Assembly: GCA_963736685.1 (NCBI GenBank)
Contig: CAVTPZ010000022.1
Coordinates: 1-64,000 of the forward strand
Direction of reading: 5' to 3'
Length of the DNA stretch: 64,000 nt
From: DASUPK01 sp963736685
GTDB taxonomy: Bacteria > Actinomycetota > Thermoleophilia > Solirubrobacterales > 70-9
The notes below the pieces were generated by a model, which made no database searches, was not told where the DNA came from, and saw only the letters and a program-made list of their open reading frames with translations. Each line of letters starts with the position of its first letter. Position 1 is the stretch's first letter. The position numbers and the translations under genes are program-made. Below are positions 8,682 through 17,132 of this stretch, piece by piece.

Positions 8682-9824
8682 CTACAGGTAGCCGAGCGGG
8701 TCCGTCGTCTGGCCGTTGATCCGCACCTCGAAGTGGACGTGCGGGCCGAAGCAGTAGCCGGTGCAGTCGCTCAGGCCGATGATCTGGCCCTGGGCCACCT
8801 GTTGGCCGATGGACACCAGGAAGCGCTCCTGATGCCCGTAACAGGTCGAGAGCCCGCCGCCGTGATCGATGCAGGTGTAGTTCCCGTAGCCGCCGGTCGG
8901 CGCGGCGATCGTGACCGTTCCGGCGGCGGCGGCGCGAATCTGGGTTCCGGTCGGGACGCCGATGTCGACGCCGGGATGGAATTCGTAGCCGTTGCCGATG
9001 TTGCGCGGACCGTATCCCGAGGTGATCGGGCCGTTCACCGGCCAGATCAGCCCATGGCCCCCAGCCTGGATCGGCCCAGCCGGCAGCGCGCCGGTTCCGG
9101 CGCCGAGCTGCTCGGCGATCTTCTGCGAGATGTCATTGAGGTTGCCCTCGAGATCGTCCTGCTGGTTTCGGACCTTCTCGAGCGTGGCGTGCTGCTTGCG
9201 CCGGGCGGTGGCGAGCTCGGTGGTGCGCTGCTTCAGCGTCGTGGCCGTGACGTCCAGCTCGTGCTTGCGAGCGGCGATCTCATCGCGCGCAGAGCGGACC
9301 GTGTTGACGGTCACCTGCATCTGGTTGCGCAGGCCGCGAACCCGGGAGACGATGTCGTTGTCCTGGTGCTGCAGGGTCTCGAGATACTGCGTCCGCGCCA
9401 GCAGGTCGTCGAAGCCGTGCGCCTGCAGAAGGACTGTGATCAGGTCGGGCTCGCTCGACTCGTAGATCGCGACGAGCCTCTGCTCGAGGAGCTGGACAGC
9501 CTCGCTGAGGCGCTTCTTGAGCTTGTCCAGGCGGGCCTGGGCGGAGTCGAGCTCCGCCTGCTTCGCCTGAAGATCGGCCGCCACGGCAGCCCGGCGGTTG
9601 CGAAGGGCGGCCACCTGCGAGGTCAGGGTCTGGAGCTGGGCCGACTCGTGGCTGATCCTGTTCGTGAGCACGCCGACGTGATCCCGCGCGTGCGAGAGCC
9701 TGTTCTGCGTCGAGTTGAGCTTCTGGGTGAGGCTCTGGCCAGAGGCGCTTCCGCCCCAGATCACGCACGCGCAGACGATCACGGCGCCCGTGAGCGCCAG
9801 TATCAACCGCTTGGATCCGGTCAT
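8682..9824 (-). CDS. Secreted M23 family metallopeptidase with coiled-coil N-terminus (EnvC/NlpD-like)
   Basis: A 380-residue exported protein. Residues 1-29 form a signal peptide ending near GSASGQ. Residues about 31-235 are a long coiled coil as in EnvC/PcsB-type proteins, and residues about 255-380 are the LytM/M23 zinc peptidase domain. Metal ligands are visible as HPGVDIG (His283, Asp287) and HVH (His362, His364). Such proteins cleave peptidoglycan cross-bridges during growth or division, and the coiled coil usually docks to FtsEX or autoinhibits. No ftsEX genes are nearby. It follows the acyl-CoA dehydrogenase gene by 54 bases. Confidence 0.9.
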   Translation of the reverse strand: MTGSKRLILALTGAVIVCACVIWGGSASGQSLTQKLNSTQNRLSHARDHVGVLTNRISHESAQLQTLTSQVAALRNRRAAVAADLQAKQAELDSAQARLDKLKKRLSEAVQLLEQRLVAIYESSEPDLITVLLQAHGFDDLLARTQYLETLQHQDNDIVSRVRGLRNQMQVTVNTVRSARDEIAARKHELDVTATTLKQRTTELATARRKQHATLEKVRNQQDDLEGNLNDISQKIAEQLGAGTGALPAGPIQAGGHGLIWPVNGPITSGYGPRNIGNGYEFHPGVDIGVPTGTQIRAAAAGTVTIAAPTGGYGNYTCIDHGGGLSTCYGHQERFLVSIGQQVAQGQIIGLSDCTGYCFGPHVHFEVRINGQTTDPLGYL

Positions 9825-9878
9825 CTGAGCGACACAGGTTGAACGCCCCGAAGGCCGCTACTGAAAACGCGGTTGCAG

Positions 9879-11192
9879 CTAAGCGGCGCTGCCGGCGGGC
9901 TGGCGCTCCGCCGCGGCGCCATTGCCCGAGGCGCCGTTCGAGCCCGACCCGTTGACCGCCTGCCCGGCGGCCTCCGCCGCCTGGGCGAAGCGCTCCTGGT
10001 AGGTCCGGGTCTGCATCCGCGAGATCACCAGGCGCTGCACCTGGGCCGTGCCCTCGAACAGCTGGTAGATCTTCGCGTCGCGGAACCACTTCTCCAGCGG
10101 GCAGTCCGTCGTCTGTGCGTAAGGCCCGACCAGGTCCATCAGCGTGGTCGTCGCCCACATCGTGACGTCGCCGGCCTTCAGCTTCGACATCGAGCCCTGG
10201 CCGCCCGTCATCGGGATGCCGTTGCGCCCCATCCAGGAGGCCCGCTGAACCAGCAGCCGGGCCGAATCGATCTCCGTCGCGACGTCGGCCAGAACCTGCT
10301 GGATCCGCTGCTCCTCGAGGGAGGGCCTGCCGCCGTCGACGGTCTCCCCGCCGAGGTACTCGAGCGTCCACTCGTATGCGGCCTGCGCGATCCCGAGCGC
10401 CGAGGCGCCCACGATCGGGCGCGTCATCTCGAAGGTCGCGAGGGCGTTCGATGGCCCGCCCTTCTGTCCCGAGCGGGCGCGCTCGAGCTTGCGGTTGAGC
10501 TTGTCCATCCCGCCGAGCAGGTTCTCGACCGGAATCCGGCAGTCCTCGAGGACGACCTCCGCGGTGTGGGAGGCGCGGATGCCGATCTTCGACTCCTTCT
10601 TGCCCTGGCGTAGACCGGGGGTGTCCTTGCCGACCACGAAGGAGGCCTGGCCGCGGTGCCCCAGCTCCGGGTCGATGGTCGCGACGACGACATGGACGTC
10701 CGCGATGCCGCCGTTGGTGATGAAGACCTTGGTCCCGTTGAGGACCCACTCGTCCCCATCGAGCCTGGCGGTCGTCTTCAGGCTCTTCACATCAGAGCCG
10801 GCCTGGGGCTCCGTGACGGCGTAGGCACCGAGGGCGATCTCGTCACCGATGCCGAAGCACTGGGGGACCCACTCGGCGATCTGCTCGGGGGTCCCGGAGG
10901 CGGCGATGCCGGCGGCGGCGAGGCCGGAGCCCTGGACGGCGAGGGCAATTCCGGCGCACCCCCAGTGGAGCTCCTCGGCCGTGATCACGCCGAACTGACC
11001 ACCTGGGTCAGCGCCCATCTGCTGCATGTGCTCGAGCCCCTGCAGGCCCCACTTGCGGGCCTCCTTCATCACTTCCCAGGGCGTGCTCTCTTCCTCGTCG
11101 TGCTTGCGGGCGACCGGGCGGATGACCTCACGCGCGAACTTCCGTACGTAGTCACGGTGCTCCTGCTGTTGGTCAGTGAGCGCGAAGTCCAT
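9879..11192 (-). CDS. Acyl-CoA dehydrogenase
   Basis: A 437-residue flavoenzyme catalysing the first oxidation of beta-oxidation-type pathways. The FAD/substrate motif YAVTEPQAGSDV, FITNGGIADVHVVVA and the C-terminal YQLFEGTAQVQRLVISR with the catalytic Glu (about 380) are present. A Gly/Ser/Asn/Ala-rich tail of about 35 residues extends beyond the usual end. A TetR-like operator lies 35-57 bases upstream (11227-11248), matching one upstream of the thiolase gene, so both are probably co-regulated. Confidence 0.92.
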   Translation of the reverse strand: MDFALTDQQQEHRDYVRKFAREVIRPVARKHDEEESTPWEVMKEARKWGLQGLEHMQQMGADPGGQFGVITAEELHWGCAGIALAVQGSGLAAAGIAASGTPEQIAEWVPQCFGIGDEIALGAYAVTEPQAGSDVKSLKTTARLDGDEWVLNGTKVFITNGGIADVHVVVATIDPELGHRGQASFVVGKDTPGLRQGKKESKIGIRASHTAEVVLEDCRIPVENLLGGMDKLNRKLERARSGQKGGPSNALATFEMTRPIVGASALGIAQAAYEWTLEYLGGETVDGGRPSLEEQRIQQVLADVATEIDSARLLVQRASWMGRNGIPMTGGQGSMSKLKAGDVTMWATTTLMDLVGPYAQTTDCPLEKWFRDAKIYQLFEGTAQVQRLVISRMQTRTYQERFAQAAEAAGQAVNGSGSNGASGNGAAAERQPAGSAA

Positions 11193-11226
11193 TTTCGGCG
11201 GCCTGCCTTTCGGGAGAAAGAAGACT

Positions 11227-11248
11227 GATTGACTGGTCAGTCAGCCAG
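11227..11248. promoter_or_regulatory. TetR-like operator upstream of the acyl-CoA dehydrogenase gene
   Basis: The inverted repeat TGACT-GGTC-AGTCA (11230-11243) lies inside a 22-bp segment. That segment matches 16698-16719, upstream of the thiolase gene, at 20 of 22 positions. Its position just ahead of the start codon and the symmetric half sites fit a repressor of fatty-acid degradation genes; the regulator itself is not in this window. Confidence 0.6.
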
Positions 11249-11287
11249 TTTACCCGAACCGGAAGTGGAACCTTCCACTTACCGCCA

Positions 11288-11344
11288 CCCCCTCGCGGGG
11301 CGCTTTACCGGGTCATAGCCACGGAAAAGCGCCCCGCGGAGGGG
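11288..11344. repeat. Long inverted repeat in a divergent intergenic region
   Basis: Arms of about 18-19 bases (CCCCCTCGCGGGGCGCTTT on the left and AAAGCGCCCCGCGGAGGGG on the right, one-base bulge) flank a 19-base loop. It lies between the divergent acyl-CoA dehydrogenase and the cell-wall-binding-repeat-like gene. Placement upstream of both genes argues against a simple terminator; it may be an attenuator or a leader hairpin of the plus-strand gene, which starts about 20 bases later. Confidence 0.6.
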
Positions 11345-11365
11345 TTGCGGTTACCGTTCGCCGCC

Positions 11366-12742
11366 GTGCGCCTCCCCCGACCGATCCAGAACGCGCTCGA
11401 TTGGCTGCGATTCGACATCCTCGGGAAGCGGGATCCGCGCACGCTCGCCATCGCGGGTGGGGGGCTCATCGCCCTGCTCCTGATCGGCTGGGTGATCGCG
11501 GCCAATCCATTCTCGAGCGGTGGAGGAGGCGAGACACGCGAGGTGACGATCGCGGTCGCCACCGACAACGCCCAGCGCGCTCCCGTCGGCGTGCTCGGCT
11601 ACCCGCTCGTCGCCACTCGCAACACCACGCGGATCAGCGGACCCGACCCGATAGACGACGCCGCGGCGGCCGCCCTCGCCACCCATCCGACCGCTCCCGA
11701 GGCGCCTCGGCTGGCGGCCGTCACGCTGGTTCCGGACGACGGCTGGCAGGCCGGGATCGCCGCATCCGTGCTCGCCGGGCCGCCGTTGCGCTTCCCGGTC
11801 CTGGTCAGCCAGCACGGCGCGGTGCCAGACGCCACGACGCAGGCCCTCGCCCAGCTCAATCCTCAGGGAGGCGGCGCCTCCGGCGGCGTGCAGGCCTACT
11901 CGGCCGGCGGCGCCTCGGTTCCCTCCGGGTTGAAATCGCAGGAGGTCCCGGGCGACTCGCCCGCAGAGATCGCCAACTCGATCGACCAGCTCCGCCAGAA
12001 GTTGACGGAGCAGGAGCCCCAGCACATCCTGCTGGTCAGCTCCGATGAGGAGGGCTACGCGATGCCGGCCGCGGCCTGGGCCGCCCGCGCGGGCGACCCG
12101 GTCCTCTTCTCAGGCCGAAACCAGGTTCCCGCCGCGACGCTCGCGGCCCTGCGACGGCACGCCGCCGCCACGGTCTACGTGATCGGGCCCGAGTCGGTCA
12201 TCTCGAAGGACGTCTTCCAGCAGGTGGGCCGGGTGTCCGCGACGGTGCAGCGGGTCGGCGCCACCGGCACGGTCCAGAACGCCCTGCTCTTCGCCCGCTA
12301 TTCCGACGGCACCTTCGGCTGGAACATCAACGATCCGGGCCACGGAATGGAGATCGCGAACGCGGATCGGCCGCTCGACGCGGCGGCGGCGGCCTCGCTC
12401 GCGTCAAGCGGCAAATGGGGCCCGCTCCTGATCACCGACACGGCGGCCGCCCTGCCGCCTGAGCTGAGAAGCTTCCTGCTCGACATCAAGCCCGGCTACG
12501 AGACGGATCCGACTCGGGCCGTGTACAACCACATCTGGCTGATGGGAGACGCGACGGCGATCGGCGGACAGGTTCAGGCGGAGATCGACGAGCTCGCCGA
12601 GCTTGCGCCGATCAGCGCTGGCGGAGGCTCACCCGGAGGAGCCGGCAAGCAGGGGACCGCCAATGGCGGGGTCGCCCAGCCCGGCGGCCTCGAGGGCGAG
12701 CCGAATCCCACCGCCCCGCAGGGCGGAAAGAAGAAGAAATGA
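11366..12742 (+). CDS. Membrane-anchored protein resembling cell wall-binding repeat 2 proteins
   Basis: About 458 residues from the GTG at 11366. One N-terminal membrane anchor (about residues 29-50, IAGGGLIALLLIGWVIAANP) is followed by an extracellular part. The extracellular part resembles the CWB2 fold, with recurring ADR/ARYSDGTFG and VYVIGPESVISKDVFQQVG-type elements. The C-terminal tail is Gly/Pro-rich, ending in KKKK. CWB2 proteins bind anionic cell-wall polymers. It overlaps the next gene by 4 bases (ATGA), forming an operon with the 80-residue protein and the metallo-beta-lactamase gene. Earlier TTG starts would sit inside the inverted repeat. Confidence 0.65.
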   Translation: MRLPRPIQNALDWLRFDILGKRDPRTLAIAGGGLIALLLIGWVIAANPFSSGGGGETREVTIAVATDNAQRAPVGVLGYPLVATRNTTRISGPDPIDDAAAAALATHPTAPEAPRLAAVTLVPDDGWQAGIAASVLAGPPLRFPVLVSQHGAVPDATTQALAQLNPQGGGASGGVQAYSAGGASVPSGLKSQEVPGDSPAEIANSIDQLRQKLTEQEPQHILLVSSDEEGYAMPAAAWAARAGDPVLFSGRNQVPAATLAALRRHAAATVYVIGPESVISKDVFQQVGRVSATVQRVGATGTVQNALLFARYSDGTFGWNINDPGHGMEIANADRPLDAAAAASLASSGKWGPLLITDTAAALPPELRSFLLDIKPGYETDPTRAVYNHIWLMGDATAIGGQVQAEIDELAELAPISAGGGSPGGAGKQGTANGGVAQPGGLEGEPNPTAPQGGKKKK

Positions 12743-12981
12743 GCGAAGCGGAGAGACCCGACCGGATGACCAGGCGAGTGACCGTCGAGGACATCAGAGC
12801 GCTCGCCGGGCCTTCCACCCCGCATTTCGCCCTCCAGATCCGCAACCGGATCCGGAACCTGATCGAGGGACTACCCGAGGACGACCCGGCGCGTCGCGAG
12901 GGCGAGGTCCAGATCGCCCGGCTCGAGGAGCTCGCCCAGCACAGTGGCGACCCACGGGGCGGCACGGGAGCGGCTCACTGA
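12739..12981 (+). CDS. Small conserved-looking soluble protein of unknown function
   Basis: An 80-residue, mostly helical, charged protein (VTVEDIRALAGPSTPHFALQ, then RNRIRNLIEGLPEDDPARRE). No family is recognised. Its ATG overlaps the upstream stop (ATGA), and its TGA shares one base with the ATG of the next gene. Translational coupling on both sides supports that it is a real gene with a role linked to its neighbours. Confidence 0.7.
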   Translation: MSEAERPDRMTRRVTVEDIRALAGPSTPHFALQIRNRIRNLIEGLPEDDPARREGEVQIARLEELAQHSGDPRGGTGAAH

Positions 12982-13655
12982 TGAAGGAGCTCGCGGACGG
13001 CGTCTGGCACATCAAGTGCCTGCCGGGGCTTCCCTGGGCGGTGAACGCCTATCTCGCCGGCGACGTCCTGATCGACGCGGGGTGCAGGCAGTCGACCGGC
13101 CGGATCCTGAAACAGCTCGACGGACATGACGTGAAGAGCCACGCCCTGACCCACGCGCACCCTGATCACCAGGGCGCGAGCGATGCCGTCTGCGAGGAGC
13201 TCGGACTCCCGTTCTCGTGCCCCGACCTCGACGTCCCCGCCGCCGAGGACCCGAAGGTGATCGACGAGCGCCAGCCCGACAAGTTCATGGCGCACTTCTT
13301 CTGGCGGATCTTCCATGGGCCGGGCCACAAGGTCGACGAGACGATCGGCGAGGGCGACGAGGTCTCCGGGTTCGAGGTCCTCGATGTCCCGGGCCACTCG
13401 GCGGGCCACGTCGCGTTCTGGCGTGAGTCCGACGGGGTGCTGATCCTCGGCGACGTGCTGGCGAACATGGACCAATACACGGGGATTCCCGGCCTGAACG
13501 AGCCGAAGCCGGCGCTCACGCCCGATCCGGCGCGCAATCGGGAGTCCGCGCGCCGACTGGCGGCCCTCGAGCCCGAGCTGGTCTGCTTCGGCCACGGCGC
13601 CCCCCTGCGAGACCCGCAGAAGCTCAAGGCGTTCGTCGACGGCCTCGGCGACTAG
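12981..13655 (+). CDS. MBL-fold metallo-hydrolase
   Basis: A 224-residue metallo-beta-lactamase-fold enzyme. The metal motif THAHPDHQ (His58, His60, Asp62, His63), a second His in DVPGHSAGHVAFW, the bridging Asp in LILGDVLANMD and the final His in CFGHGAP are all present. This glyoxalase-II/lactonase-like arrangement hydrolyses thioesters or lactones; the substrate is unknown. The stop codon overlaps the convergent oxidoreductase gene by 4 bases. Confidence 0.88.
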   Translation: MKELADGVWHIKCLPGLPWAVNAYLAGDVLIDAGCRQSTGRILKQLDGHDVKSHALTHAHPDHQGASDAVCEELGLPFSCPDLDVPAAEDPKVIDERQPDKFMAHFFWRIFHGPGHKVDETIGEGDEVSGFEVLDVPGHSAGHVAFWRESDGVLILGDVLANMDQYTGIPGLNEPKPALTPDPARNRESARRLAALEPELVCFGHGAPLRDPQKLKAFVDGLGD

Positions 13656-14692
13656 TTCCCGGCTGCCGAGGCGGGTCCGAAGGCCTCGATGATCTTGGAC
13701 TGGTACTCGCCGATCTGCTCCGGTGGGATGAAGTAGGTCGCTGGGGTCAGGAAGACGCCGTCGCCGCGCTCCGCGACCTCGGCGACGCGCTCGCGGACCT
13801 TGTCGAGCGGTCCGGCTGCGGTGAAGGTCTCCACCATCTCGTCCGGGATCTGGTCGGGGATCGCGGCGAGGTCGCCCCTGCGAAACGCATCGCCGGCCGC
13901 CTCGGCGGCGTCGGCGAAGCCGTGCATCTCCCAGAGAGGCTTGTAGGTGCGGACGGTCGAGTAGAAGGCGATCGTCCGGCGGGCGGCGTCCAGCGCGCGA
14001 GCCTCGTCGTCGTCGATCACCGTCGTGATCGTGGGGATGAAGTCAAGATCGGAGCGCTGCCGGCCCGAGCGCTGCAGGCCGGTCTCGAAGCTCGGGATCA
14101 CGACCTCGTCGAGCCAGCGCACCGGGCACATCGGGTGGCCGATCAGCCCGTCGGCGACGTCGCCGGCCATCCGGCACATCCCCTCCCGCATCGCGGCCGC
14201 ATAGATCGGCACCCTCTCGCGGACGGGCTTGTGGGGCCGGACCCAGCCCTTGATGTCGATATCCATGTACTCGCCCTCGTAGCGGATCGGTTCGCCACTC
14301 GAGGCCTTCGCCATGATCAGGCGGGTCGCCTCGATGGCCTCGCGCAGGTGCGGGGCAGGCTTGCCGTAGTCGACCGAGTGCCAGGTCTCGTTGAGCCGCT
14401 TCACTCCCGCGCCGAGTCCCAGCCGGAACCGGCCGCCCGACATCTCGTCGATGTCGAGCGCGCTCACCGCGAGGATGAACGCGCTGCGAGTGAACGCCCA
14501 GGAGATGCCGGTGCCGATGCCGACCTTCTCCGTCCTAGCCGCGAGCCAGGTGGCCTGGGTGACCGAGCTTCGGAAGAGCTCCGGCGTCCAGACGCAGTCG
14601 ATGCCGGCGGCCTCGGCCGTGCTCGCCTGCTCCGCGAGATCCGCCGGGGTGTCGCCGATCGCGGCGATCGAGATGCGGTCGAGGGCAGACAT
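13652..14692 (-). CDS. LLM-class flavin (probably F420)-dependent oxidoreductase
   Basis: A 346-residue luciferase-like monooxygenase-fold protein. The N-terminal AEQASTAEAAGIDCVWTPEL, the FDIDEMSGGRF-type segment (ALDIDEMSGGRFRLGLGAGV) and WVRPHKPVRERVPIYAAAMR are typical of actinobacterial LLM enzymes that use F420 or FMN. The substrate is unknown. The start at 14692 (MSALDRISIA) removes a basic upstream extension that overlaps the glycosylase gene. Confidence 0.85.
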   Translation of the reverse strand: MSALDRISIAAIGDTPADLAEQASTAEAAGIDCVWTPELFRSSVTQATWLAARTEKVGIGTGISWAFTRSAFILAVSALDIDEMSGGRFRLGLGAGVKRLNETWHSVDYGKPAPHLREAIEATRLIMAKASSGEPIRYEGEYMDIDIKGWVRPHKPVRERVPIYAAAMREGMCRMAGDVADGLIGHPMCPVRWLDEVVIPSFETGLQRSGRQRSDLDFIPTITTVIDDDEARALDAARRTIAFYSTVRTYKPLWEMHGFADAAEAAGDAFRRGDLAAIPDQIPDEMVETFTAAGPLDKVRERVAEVAERGDGVFLTPATYFIPPEQIGEYQSKIIEAFGPASAAGN

Positions 14693-14706
14693 TCGCGGCG
14701 CCGACC

Positions 14707-15366
14707 CTACTTGCCCGGCTTCTCGACGGGCGTGTTGTCCAGGGAGCGCCACAGGTAGAGGCAGGCCAGTGTGCGCCGCGGGCGCCACTCGTCCGAGATC
14801 CGCTCCAAGTCCTCCGGTCCCGGGAGATCTTCCAGCCCGTAGGCGATCTGGATCGCGCGCCGGATGCCGAGGTCGCCGGCGGAGACGACGTCCTCGCGCC
14901 CGAGATGGAACATCAGGAACATCTCGGCCGTCCAGCGGCCCACACCCTTCACCTCGATCAGGTCCGCGATCACGTCCTCGTCCGGAAAATCCTTGATCCG
15001 GTCGAAATCGAGCCGCCCGTCCTTGACTCGCTGCGCGAGATCTCGAAGGAACTCGACCTTCGCGTTGGAGAGCCCGGCCTTGCGCAGCGTCGTCTTCCTC
15101 TTCCGAAGCAGCGCCTCCGGCGTCGGCATCTGACCGCCGAACTGGGCGAGCAGCTTCTCCCAGATCGAGCGAGCGGCCTTGGTGGAGAGCTGCTGGCCGA
15201 CGATGGCCCGGGCGACCGCCTCGAAGGGATCGGGCCTCGAGCCCCGGCGGTCGATCTCGGGATCGATGGGCCCGCGCCTCTCCATCACGCCCTTCAAAAC
15301 CTTGTCCGCCCGCATCAGGGCGCGGTCGTCAGAGGTCCAAACCTGGGTGTCAGACGGCTTCGCCAT
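14707..15366 (-). CDS. DNA-3-methyladenine glycosylase (AlkA/HhH-GPD family)
   Basis: A 219-residue base-excision repair enzyme. The helix-hairpin-helix is LIEVKGVGRWTAEMF (about residues 136-150), and the catalytic Asp is in SAGDLGIRRA (Asp165). It removes alkylated purines and leaves an abasic site. Its start codon ATG lies inside the conserved end of the 97-bp repeat (copy A, 15355-15451). The first codons ATGGCGAAGCCG are therefore also part of that element. Confidence 0.9.
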   Translation of the reverse strand: MAKPSDTQVWTSDDRALMRADKVLKGVMERRGPIDPEIDRRGSRPDPFEAVARAIVGQQLSTKAARSIWEKLLAQFGGQMPTPEALLRKRKTTLRKAGLSNAKVEFLRDLAQRVKDGRLDFDRIKDFPDEDVIADLIEVKGVGRWTAEMFLMFHLGREDVVSAGDLGIRRAIQIAYGLEDLPGPEDLERISDEWRPRRTLACLYLWRSLDNTPVEKPGK

Positions 15367-15451
15367 CAGATCGCGGCCACAAGCGGCCGCCCCACACAAG
15401 TCGCTACGGGCTTCGCCCTCCGCTCCAAGGTGGAGCGGCCTGGTGGCCGCT
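15355..15451 (-). repeat. 97-bp dispersed intergenic element, copy A
   Basis: This 97-bp segment aligns without gaps to 58138-58234. It contains nested palindromic parts (GCGGCCGCTTGTGGCCGC and a GGAGCGG arm pair) that can fold into at least two hairpins. It begins at the thiolase stop codon and ends just past the start codon of the next gene. The other copy occupies the same kind of site between greA and lysS. Confidence 0.85.
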
Positions 15452-16637
15452 AGACCCTCTGGATGAGCGTGCCGGTGCCGAGCCCGCCGCCGCAGCACAT
15501 GGTCACCAGGCCGGTCTCCTTGTCGGAGCGCTCCAGCTCGTGGAGCAGCGTGGTGATCAGGCGCGCGCCGGTCGAGCCGAGCGGATGGCCGAGCGCGATG
15601 GCGCCGCCGTTGACGTTGACGCGATCCATGTCGGGCTCGAGCTCCCGTCGCCATGCGGCGACGACCGAGGCGAACGCCTCATTGATCTCGATCAGGTCGA
15701 TGTCGTCCATCTTCATCCCGTTCCGCTTCAGGATCTTCTGCGTCGCGGGGATGGGCCCGGTGAGCATCATCACCGGGTCGACTCCGACGGTGGTCTGATC
15801 GACGATCTTGGCGCGCGGCGTCACGCCGAGCTCCTTGGCCTTCTCCGGCGTGGTCAGGATCACCGCGGCGGCGCCGTCGGAGACCTGCGAGGAGTTGCCG
15901 GCGGTGATCTTGCCGTCCTCCTTGAAGGCGGGCTTCAGCGAGGCGAGCTTCTCCGCGCTGTCGGGGCCCGGGGGCCGGATGCCCTGGTCGGTCACGTAGG
16001 TGTCGCCGTTGTTCTTCCACGGGATGATCTCGCGCTCGAAGCGGCCCTCCTCGGTCGCCTGGTGGGCGAGCTGGTGGGAGCGGAGGCCGATCTCATCCAT
16101 CTCGGAGCGGGGAATCTCCCACTTGTCGGCGATCATCTCGGCGGAGATGCCCTGCGGAACGAGGTTGTAGCGCTCCATCAGGGCGGGCGAGAAGGCGAAG
16201 CCGTGCTCCTTCATGACGTCGGCCGCGTCGGCGAAGGAGATGTGGCCCATGTGCTCGACGCCGCCGCCGATGACGACGTCATGGACGCCGGAGGCGACCA
16301 GCGCCGCGCCGAAGTTGACGGCCTGCTGGGCGGAGCCGCACTGGCGGTCGACGGTGGTGGCGGGCGTCTCGATCGGGAGCCCGGCCTCGAGCCAGGCGTT
16401 GCGGGCGATGTTGATGCCCTGCTCGCCGAACTGCTGCACACAGCCGGCGACGACGTCCTCGACCTCCGAGCCGTCGATCCCGGCCCGCTTGATGACCTCG
16501 TCATAGGTCTTGGCGAGCAGGCTCGAGGCGTGGACGTCCTTGTAATAGCCCTTCTCCTCGTGGCCGCGCCCAACCGGCAACCGGGCGGCCTCCACGATCA
16601 CTACCTCGCGTCCACTGAACTTTCCGTTCTCAGCCAC
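15450..16637 (-). CDS. Acetyl-CoA C-acyltransferase (thiolase)
   Basis: A 395-residue degradative-type thiolase that cleaves 3-ketoacyl-CoA with CoA. The acylated cysteine is in VDRQCGSAQQ (Cys100). The second catalytic elements are INEAFASVVAAW, GGAIALGHPLGSTGAR with the His, and MCCGGGLGTG with the proton-relay Cys. It fits beta-oxidation of fatty acids or sterol side chains. A TetR-like operator is found 61-82 bases upstream. The 3' end abuts the dispersed element. Confidence 0.94.
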   Translation of the reverse strand: MAENGKFSGREVVIVEAARLPVGRGHEEKGYYKDVHASSLLAKTYDEVIKRAGIDGSEVEDVVAGCVQQFGEQGINIARNAWLEAGLPIETPATTVDRQCGSAQQAVNFGAALVASGVHDVVIGGGVEHMGHISFADAADVMKEHGFAFSPALMERYNLVPQGISAEMIADKWEIPRSEMDEIGLRSHQLAHQATEEGRFEREIIPWKNNGDTYVTDQGIRPPGPDSAEKLASLKPAFKEDGKITAGNSSQVSDGAAAVILTTPEKAKELGVTPRAKIVDQTTVGVDPVMMLTGPIPATQKILKRNGMKMDDIDLIEINEAFASVVAAWRRELEPDMDRVNVNGGAIALGHPLGSTGARLITTLLHELERSDKETGLVTMCCGGGLGTGTLIQRV

Positions 16638-16661
16638 CTCGGGCCTCCTAAGTCGGTTTCT

Positions 16662-17117
16662 TCAAGCAACCAAGTCCTGCCTTAGAGAGCATACAACGAT
16701 TGACTGGCGAGTCAGCCAGCACCCGCTTCCGCCGCCTCCACCGCCCGTCTCCCGGTCGAAGAACGCCGCCATCCGCGTTGCCCGGTCGCCGCGATCGAAC
16801 CAGAAGACGACGTCGAAGTCACTCACCGGGATCTCACCTCCGCCCTGCGGAGCCGCCAGATGCCAGCGCGACTCCATCCGCACCGTCCGGCCGTGCTCGA
16901 CGATCCTCAGCACCTCGAGGCGGTTGTCCCGCCAGGTCTCCACCCACCCGCGCATCCAGCGCCGCATCTCATCGCCGCGATAGGTGCCGGCGTCGGGAAA
17001 GCTCGGGTCGGGCGTGAACTCGAACTCGGCGGGCACCTCGTCGAGGAATGCCTCGATGTCACCCGAGTTCCAGGTCTCGACCTGATCGAGCACCCACTGG
17101 ACTCGCCCGGTGGCCAC
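16662..17117 (-). CDS. SnoaL-like / NTF2-fold protein with probable frameshift at the C-terminus
   Basis: The first 123 residues form an NTF2-like domain (VQWVLDQVETWNSGDIEAF, then WHLAAPQGGGEIPVSDFDVV, AFFDRET). As read, the protein ends in an odd glycine run followed by an unrelated tail to 16662. If one G is removed from the run at 16744-16746, the end becomes DRETAVEAAEAGAG and stops at 16712. That is a normal end for this family. The operator upstream of the thiolase gene then lies at the very end of this gene. The function is unknown. Confidence 0.7.
   Translation of the reverse strand: MATGRVQWVLDQVETWNSGDIEAFLDEVPAEFEFTPDPSFPDAGTYRGDEMRRWMRGWVETWRDNRLEVLRIVEHGRTVRMESRWHLAAPQGGGEIPVSDFDVVFWFDRGDRATRMAAFFDRETGGGGGGSGCWLTRQSIVVCSLRQDLVA
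16698..16719. promoter_or_regulatory. TetR-like operator upstream of the thiolase gene
   Basis: The inverted repeat TGACT-GGCG-AGTCA (16701-16714) sits in a 22-bp block. The block is identical at 20 of 22 positions to that ahead of the acyl-CoA dehydrogenase gene. It lies 61-82 bases before the thiolase ATG. The shared flanks (GATT on the left, GCCAG on the right) suggest one regulator for both. Confidence 0.6.
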
Positions 17118-17132
17118 CCCTCGAATGTACGA

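Noticed and set aside
9280..10749. 489-residue minus-strand frame across the M23 and acyl-CoA dehydrogenase genes
   Set aside because: It is an Arg/Gly/Pro-rich alternative frame of two well-supported genes and carries no motif.
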